DNA of 64,000 nt, from the NCBI GenBank assembly GCA_944474755.1, contig OX104122.1:27431956-27495955 (forward strand). The letters run 5' to 3'. This stretch comes from Limnoperna fortunei. Lineage: Eukaryota > Mollusca > Bivalvia > Mytilida > Modiolidae. The translations under genes were made by a program, and so were the position numbers. Below are positions 50,401-60,114 of the stretch, in pieces (the stretch's first letter is position 1; each line of letters begins with the position of its first letter). The notes beneath the pieces are model-generated. The model worked only from the letters and a program-made list of their open reading frames with translations. It made no database searches and was not told where the DNA came from.

Positions 50401-53400
50401 CAATAATGTAAAAATAAAAGTTAACTGAACGATCATAGTATTGGATAATTCTGGATACATGATATACTTAACATAATGAAATATTAAACTTTTCTTCATT
50501 TTGAGATGTAGGTTATCTATTCGTTCACAGAATTCTAAGTTTGCATCTATGATTTCTTATAAATACTAGTACTGAACTTTACTTTTCAGAAAGATACCTG
50601 ATATCGCCCAAAGAAATCTTTGAACTCAGGAGATGTATCATCCGGAAGTTCAAACTCTTGTGCGATGTAATATATAAGATATCCACTGCCTCCAAGCAAA
50701 GCCAAAACTATGACATTACTAATAAATCTGCCTAGGTAGCTCAGTAACCTGTTAAAACAAGTAACGTCGAATATAGTTTAATATTTGAATGCAAGCAACG
50801 CCAAATAAGTAATAAAGTAATATTGCATTATTCCGACGTTTCAACAAAACCATTGAGATAATCAAAAGATCTGTTACACAATGGTTATTATAATATAGTT
50901 AAATACTGGCTCAGATTTCAAAATAGTAATAATTGGAAAATACTTTGGGCAGATTGATATATCATTGCGTATTTTACTGATTTGGCAACAACTTAAAATT
51001 ATTGACTAAGAAATTATGGGCAACAATTGTTTCCAACCAAATAATTGTAATTTTAAATACCCAGTAATACAAAAGATGCCAACGGCAAGCCAAACTATAG
51101 CTCAGAGGCTAAGCAAAGTGGAAATAAACTAGCTATCCCTCGAATGTCCAGTAAGTATGTGTTTTTATTCTAAAAAATATTGACTGATCAAACAGAAAAT
51201 GGTTAAAATATCGAATTCTATGAAATTCATTTACTGTGGTATAATAGAAAATGTAATGCGGCACTCAAAACTAAAGCAATAATGTTTAAGTGATAGAAAT
51301 AGTAGTGGAAATGTTTAAAAGGCACAATAGTTATGTTTATTACAAGAATACAATTTTGCGTGTTTTGATTAGTCTAAAATAGTCATGTAAAATCGAAACA
51401 GTACGAAAATTGCATCAAATTACGGTTGAATTCGTCCGCTTTAGAGTTTCTTTAAAACCTAGGAACCTCTGAGCTACTGCTACCTCAGTATACCCTGCTA
51501 TTCACATCATTGCATTGAATAAGTCGGTAAACAGGAATTAGATATGCGACAGACCTGAAATCAGTACTAGCAATATTATCAAATGGTAAGGTCCCATATA
51601 AAATTTCAAGGGATTGTGATAAGTAGTTGCTGAGAAAACTTTTACGAAAATGTTCATCCATTGACCCACTAATGTTGAAAGTTTACTAAGCCGGTAAACA
51701 GGAAGTAGATATGCGACAGACCTGAAATCAGTACTCGCAATATTACCAAATGGTAAGGTCCCATATAAAATTTCAAGGGATTGTGATATGTAGTTGCTGA
51801 GAAAACTTTTACGAAAATGTTCATCCATTGACCCACTAATGTTGAAAGTTGACTAAGCCGGTAAACAGGAAGTAGATATGCGACAGACCTGAAATCGGTA
51901 CTCGCAATATAAGACAACATGGTTAGCTCACATATAAGATTTCAAGTGGTTGTTTTAAGTCGTTGCTGAGAAAACTGTTAGGAAAGTTATTTTGCGGACG
52001 AAAGGACAGACGGACATGGGTATATCTTTTAAGCGGGGGTATAAAAACACTACAATAGGTCGAGAGGAATCAGTTCAATCAATGTAGCGTAATGATGTAC
52101 GCGTATGTAACACAAAAATCTTGTCCACAACAAAGCACGCGTCTGTTCCTAATAAATTTACCGCGATAGACAAGGATTTGTAGGTTTCTTTCATGTAATA
52201 AAACAATTACTGACTTTTTTTTATAAAGGTCTCTATCGGGATTTCTCAAGTACAGAAAATGTATTATTATACAATTAATGACTTTGATATTGGTCGCTAT
52301 CAGGATTTATCAGCCAGAAAAAATGTAGTATTTACCAATCGCTAGGCGAGATAAATATACATTTTGAGGACTGCGAAATCCTGATAGCGACCGTATATCA
52401 AAGTCGGTAATTGTTTTATGACACGAATAAAATCATCATCTTCCTTCATCAGAAAAACAGAGAATGCTTTAGTTTTTGTAATGCTGGTTACCCTTAATAT
52501 TGTCTGTTAAAAGAGCATTTCGATATTGATTTGCTGATAATCCTGAAATTCCGGTTTCATTACATTTCAAGTATAATTGAAAAGAGTATTAGTCAATTAT
52601 TTTATTCTAACATTTTTAACAGTATATTTTATAATTATAGATTATTCAATGACCACTAAAATTGAAATTTATAACTATGTTGAAACAGTTGTGAAAAACA
52701 GGCTAAAACTTGTCAAAACCAGGTCAATATTGGATTCCGCTGCACAGTAGTCAAGTGGAATCCAAGTTTAAGCCTGTTTTTATGTAATTTTAGTACTGCT
52801 GTGACTTATCATGACGTGAGGGTTATATTTACACCAATCAAAAACACGCAAAATCATATTCATGTAATAAAATTTTTTTAAGGTATGATGTTTTATCATA
52901 GCACGTTACGCGCTTAGGTTTAATATTACCGTTTATCTAATCGTAGTGTTTTGGACTTTCGCTCTTCTCTAATTCTCTCCTGAAAATGACTAAAATGAAT
53001 AAAATTTCCAATGACATGGCTTGAATAATGCCTCTACATATAGGTCATTCTGTTCTTCAGCATATCTTTTTCAATCTCCGATCATAGCAAGGATACAAAT
53101 AAGAAAGATAACTTTAGAGGCCGCTAGTAGCAAAATGATTACAAGTACACGTGGAAAAGCTTTAAAAAACAAAACATATTTAAGCGATCAACAGCAATCA
53201 TAGATATAATTCATTATATTTTTAAAATGTATTTCATAGTGTCATTGATAAATGGTAATTGATGAATTAAAATCTCATTTCTTCACAATTAGGTATCTGT
53301 TTATAATTTTCGGTTTTATTCCAAAAATTACGGTTTTTTAATTTTGTGTTTTGTCTTCTTATGTTCGCGTTATGACTTTATAAAATTGATCATTTCTGTA

Positions 53401-56400
53401 TCTTCTATAGCACATCTTTGAAAGTAGGACGAACGATAAATACATTTTGATTAAAACAATAATGTGCACTCACTATATTTTTAGCATTCGCGAAGATTAA
53501 TTATATATTCTTACCTTTAATTCTGTACATAAAGCTTTTCGGTGATCCTTTGCTCCGTCTTTAGAATAAATTGTATGGTCCCAAGAACACAAAGCACGAA
53601 TAGCAAAATCATAATCATCATCATTATCTGTTAATTTACTTTGTCTATAACGTACGTGCATCCTACACAAAAAACCCAAAATGGATTCGAAACTGTATTT
53701 ATTATTTAGATAAATCTATTACAATTCACGTTTGCACTTAATTGTTGGTCTTTGCTGCTACAAGCATATTTATAAAAAGTAAGCACAATTCAAAGTTCAG
53801 TATTAAAATAAAAAGTAGAGTTGGTCACGCAAATACAAAAGATTATTTTGCTCTTTGTGAGTTACCATGTTGGAAACTTTATCAATGGTAATGATGACAA
53901 TTGAATTAAAACATTGTTTTGGTTTTATAGTTTTGACAGAACTTACGCTACTGCAATAAAAATTAAGTAAAAAAGGCTAACTCCTCCCCATGTTAGAATG
54001 TAGGCTAGTGGTTGGTCATAAACACCATTTATCTTTTTATCACTGTATGATCCAAAGAGAAGCATGCTTTCCGACAAAAGTCCCTGTAGATGAGGCAAAA
54101 CGAATACTTTATTCAAATATTTTAAGGCTCTATTTGTTTAAAAATAATAGTGAACAATTAAACAAGAATGAGACAAAACCAACAAAGAAAATTATGAAAG
54201 CATATGAGCTTCAGTTAGGTAATTTGATACGAATCGATCTGTGTCCTACACGGACAAGGACAGCGGCGCAATGACAATGAGCCATACAGATTAGTATTTT
54301 ATTAGTAAAATTTGAAATGTGAAGTTTTCATTTATTGTTAAAAAGTGATAAGTTGTTATGTATTTGAACATTTGCATTTTAAAATGTCTTGATGAATAAT
54401 CGTATACATCCACGTAGCTACATCAGTTATTAACCACATCATATTTTAAACGGTGTTAAAAATTTTAGTAATTTGTTTGTTTGTTTGTTTGTTTGAATGG
54501 TGTTTTAACGCCACTTTCAGCAATTTTTCAGCTATTTCATGGCGTCCAGTTTTTATTGGGGGAGGAAGCCGGAGTACCCGGAGAAAACCCCCGACCTGCG
54601 GTAGGAAAACTGGCAATCCTTGTCATTTAGTAATTTGTACTCGTACTTACAAACTGTTGGCTGGTTGCATTGAAGTCTTCTGGTCCTTCAATAGCCTGAA
54701 ATAAATTGTGTTTGTAATATATTTCTACTTTATCAAAAATAATTCTTTATAAAGAATGAAGAACCAAACGATACCGGTCCGCTGTAATAGCATGTTTAAT
54801 TGATCACTTTCTTTCTTTTGAAGTTGCAATATTTAAAAAAAAACAGATAGGATATTAACATGAAAATTATGTTACACAAGAGTTTATAATTTAATTTGCT
54901 ATGTTAGCTGAAATCTGATTGGTCAATTCAAATTGAGCAACTTGCCATATTATAAGAAAAATAGCAAAGAAAACCGACCGAACAACAAGAGCCAAAAGTC
55001 AAGGGACAGTTACAAATCCGGATATAGACAAAACGCAACACAGAAACCAAAAACACAAAAAAAAGAAAGAGAGTAACCCGAACCCAATAAAAACCATGGG
55101 TGCACTCAGGTGCTCCGGACGAGTAAGCAGTGCCTGCCTCTAATGTCATCGACGTTTTTACGATAAAAATTATTAAAATTTATAGTTAAAATTAAATTAT
55201 AAGGAATATTTCAAATTTCTGAACAGGTTATACGATTTCGCGGTTTATTAGACGGAAAGAGACCCAAGCCATATTATACTGTATAACCTGTTCAGAAATT
55301 TGAAGTATTCCTTACATTGGACATTCCATTTGCCAAGTTCTCGTTCATCGATAGCAACATTCCAAAAGCACAAATGCCTTTTGTTTACATTTAAAAACTT
55401 GTAGATTATGTTGGATCTGACGATCAGTATTCCGATTTTCGGGACGGTACACTGCTCTTGAATATTAAGCAACGAAAACATGAGTTTGTGTATTTATGTT
55501 TATGTCAACCCTTTAGACGTTTTACGGCCATCAATTGATCTGTATATGATCGACTGCGTTTAACTTTTCCTTGAATATGACAATAAGTAACTTGACTAAT
55601 GTTTTATAATATAGACACTGCTTACTCGTCCGAACAGATTTGCCAACCAATGGTGTTTTATTTTGTTTGTTGTTGGGTTCTGTTTTTGTGGCGTGTTTGA
55701 GTGTCTTGACACTGAATTTGTAATTGCCGATTGACTATAATATTTTTACCTGAGGAACAGATGTAAAACAAACCATCAGTATCCCGGCAGCAATATTCAG
55801 AAACAACAAAGTCCTTAGAAATTTGAAATATGATGCCACATTACTCCCGAAATATGCTTAAATGAGAAAACATAAATACTTATATCTCAGAGACTTTATC
55901 AAAACAACGTCTGTACCTTTCTGTAAACCTACTAATTACCAAATCAAATCCGAACAAACATAATTTATTTTAAATATTAAATAAAAGATATAAAACATAT
56001 ATTTATTCGTTTACCAATGAAATCTGCAATGATAATCTTAATGCATGTATTGGTAAACTTGAACCTTTTTTCGTTCACCGAAAGTTTAATTTTGCAGCAA
56101 GGCGACAATCTCTTTTTCTTGTCCTATATGCGATGACTAAAACAAGATTACAATTTAACAAATATTTTATATATATCTGAGTTGATTCATATGTCTAGAC
56201 ACTTCATACAACTTTGTACTGCCTTATATGGGGTAGTTTTGTTGTAATATTCATATAATGAATTTTAAGACCAAACCTGATAGTCTTGATATTGTCCCGT
56301 CCCACAGATGAAAAGGTACAAGTGTAAACTGTCTGTTATTTGCCTAAAATACAAAACATATTCTACACACAATTTAATATGTGCTCTCTTAAGCACTGTA

Positions 56401-59400
56401 AGACCAGAACGTGTGGTTAAATAATTATTAAAATCATAATTAATAACTTTAAATTGGAAAAAGAATGTTATCTGATCCAATAAGTGTTCGTATTGTGCAT
56501 ACATTAATATATCATTTTGTGGGTTTTTTTATTGTTGTAATTGAACATAGTTAGAGCATTTGGTTGTTTTTTTTGTGTTAGTTGTTTTGTTTGTGAAAAT
56601 ATGTTTTGTGTTAGCCGTGTTTGTTTTCAATGTGTTTCTGTTAACTTGTGTCTTGTTAATGTTTTGTGATGTAACACTCCATGGAGTCTGTATTTATTTA
56701 AATTAAATTTAAAAGTGATAACTGTTTTATTTGTAGCTCCCATACAAGCAAAAAATCATTTGCTTGCACATCAGATTGTCAAAAAAATAATTTTTAATCC
56801 TGAAAAATTGGCGTATAGTGTCTTTAAATTAGACAAAAAAATCTGTGTTTTATATGAGATCCATTTGTTAAGCATAATGTTACATAAAAAAGGTAAAAAA
56901 ACGGTCGTTTTTGTCATTTAATTTATGGATATATTAAACTCTTTAAAATGCAGGAGCTTCCTGGGGGCTTCACCTCCCTGGTCCCCCTACCAGGGCTCAG
57001 CCCTGGACCCGCTGGGGACCTAAGGCGGTTCCCAGACTACTCGCCTAATTAAATTTGCTTGCCCATGGCACAAAGGTCAGCTACGCCCCTGTTGTTCGAC
57101 TGTTTTGTCTTTATTACATATTTAATTAATGTCTTTTTGATCGTTGTGATTACTGCTTTTATCGCATATCATTATAATGCTTCTTATTGTTGAAATGATA
57201 CTCCGGCCTTTTTCCTATAACAACTAGACGCTTACGATAACGTTGAAATAAATGCTGAAAGTGATACAACCTTAGAAGCCGCTTCTTCCATGTCTTGCTC
57301 ACGTCGTCTTCTTGTATGTGGCTTAGTATATATAAGTCTACAATAGTCGGAACGTGTTTCAATTCAATTATTTATTACCAGATGTTGTACACCATATAGG
57401 TAGGTACAGACAAATTTAGACAGACATTGGGACAACTTATGCATTACAAATGAAAAAAAGGCAAGACACTATTAAATAATGTAGTAATGTAATAATTTAG
57501 TAACGTACCAAAGTTAACAATTACAAACGAAAGAATTGAATAATTTTTAAATGTTAAGAATGGTTGGAAACAAATGTTTGCCACTAAAAACTGAAATTAC
57601 ATTTACTAGACCCTTTAAAGAGGCAACCAAGTCTTGTTTTGCAATATCAAAACCTCTCTCCTTAATTACAAGAAAATATATACCGTAATTTGCACTCTTA
57701 ACTAACCAAACATCAGTAATCCATAGACAACACAATTCTATTTTTATATTACACACCTATTTAAATTTGTTTTATAAATTATTAAAAGAGTTCTTGTTTT
57801 AGATATTTTGCGTGTCACTGTTTCCTTATTTCGCGTTTAAATTGTCGTCTCTTCGTTATTTTTTTTTTTTATTGTCTTGTTATTTGCTGCTTTGTTTTAC
57901 AACCTTATTTAACCTTCATGCTGCATAAGTTATTGGCGCATTTAGCATGCAAAACCAGATAGTTAACTTCAATAAGGTTTCATTTCAAAATTGCTTATAC
58001 TTATAGATTATTTACGTTTTTTGAAACGAGATGCATTTTCTCGTCGTATCTCATCGAAGGGCGACAGCCCTGAGATGAGATGGCGAGAAAGTGCATCGAG
58101 TTTCAAAAAACGTAAGTAACCTGTTTATCGCTGTTTTGTAATATTGTGACGTCACAGTGTTTACTTAACGACGTCTTGACAGCGAGCTGATATGGGCCCA
58201 TCTCACGCTAGTAGAGTGAGATGGAATAATATCGCACATAAAGATCAAAGGAAAATACTGCAAAATAGCGATAAAGTGATTAAATACAAAAAAGAACATG
58301 TACGCGGAAACGTTGCAAAACCAGGAAAAACGCGAAAAGACAACAACGCAAATAGGCAAACACGCACACTTGGTATAATGATCATTCCGATTACTGATCA
58401 TTACTAAGCTACTCAAAAAGGGCTTTGTTGTACAAAGGTTGATGTTATCAAATCCTAAGTTCTATGGTCGTCAACATGACTTAATCGATCGTTATTGGAA
58501 ATCCATCTCTCAAATAAGATCAGACAATTTTATTCTTTCTTATCCCAGGATTAATCTTTTTCATAGACATGATAATGAGTAACTCGACAGGTGTCTAATT
58601 AGAGGCAGACACTGCGTACTCGTCCAAAGAAACAAAGTGCACCCATGGTTGTTATTGGGTACGGGTTACTCACTTTCTGTTTTTGTGCTTTTGGTTTTTG
58701 TTTCGTGCTTTTCTAAATCTGGATTTGAAATCGTCCCTTGACGATGGCCAGCATACAATCAGAACAATAGATTAATCTTAAACAAGAAATACAATTTGAA
58801 TCCGTCATCATAATTTCTAAAATTGACTATATTCGAAATACATTTTGTGCATGAGGCCTGAATGGGCTTCTGCAGAAATGTAAACAAGTGTGGACACAGA
58901 AAAACGTCTCGCCTGCATTCCGCATCAGTAACGAAAATAAATTTCGTCATAAGCATTACGTAAATAGCATTAAATATCAGCAGCGGCCTGTATACAAAAT
59001 ATTGTCACCATACCCTGCATAGTTACAGGGGAACAGCCGTAACCCAAAAACTTTAACGTAGTCGCTGGACCGTGAAATTGAGGTCAAGGTCAGGTGGAAC
59101 CTACCAGACAGTCATGTACTATTCATCAGCAACCTATATACCAAATATTGTCATCCTACCATGCGTAGTTACAGAGGAACTATCATAACCCAAAAACTTT
59201 AACGTAGTCGCTGGACCGTGAAATTGAGGTCAATGTCAGGTGACACCTATCAGACAGTCATGTACTAGTCATCAGCAACCTATACACCAAATATTGTCAT
59301 CCTACCATGCGTAGTTACAGAGGAACTGTCGTAACCCAAAAACTTTAACGTAGTCACTGGACCGTGAAATTGAGGTCAAGGTCAGGTGACACCTACCAGA

Positions 59401-60078
59401 CAGTCATGTACTAGTCATCAGCAACCTATACACCAAATATTGTCATCCTATCATGCGTAGTTACAGAGGAACTGTCGTAACCCAAAAACTTTAACGTAGT
59501 CACTGGACCGTGAAATTGAGGTCAAGGTCAGGTGACACCTACCAGACAGTCATGTACTAGTCATCAGCAACCTATACACCAAATATTGTCATCCTACCAT
59601 GCGTAGTTACAGAGGAACTGTCGTAACCCAAAAACTTTAACGTAGTCGCTGGACCGTGAAATTGAGGTCAAGGTCAGGTGACACCTACCAGACAGTCATA
59701 TACTAGTCATCAGCAACCTATACACCAAATATTGTCATCCTATCATGCGTAGTTACAGAGGAACTGTCGTAACCCAAAAACTTTAACGTAGTCGCTGGAC
59801 CGTGAAATTGAGGTCAAGGTCAGGTGACACCTACCAGACAGTCATGTACTAGTCATCAGCAACCTATACACCAAATATTGTCATCCTACCATGCGTAGTT
59901 ACAGAGGAACTGTCGTAACCCAAAAACTTTAACGTAGTCGCTGGACCGTGAAATTGAGGTCAAGGTCAGGTGACAGGTGACTGACTGGCAAGTACTCATC
60001 ATAAGCTACCTCTGGACCAAATTTGATGGACCTAGGGCTTGGGCTTACAAAGATATGAAGCAAGATGTCAAGTATTTA

Positions 60079-60114
<36 letters not shown>

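Noticed and set aside
53075..53180. Minus-strand hydrophobic frame (RVLVIILLLAASKVIFLIC...) that looks like a membrane helix in the TMC gene
   Set aside because: It ends in TGA, cannot be joined in phase with the neighbouring exons, and the real helix is encoded at 50598-50748. Its T- and C-rich bases are better explained as the pyrimidine tract of the microexon at 53075.
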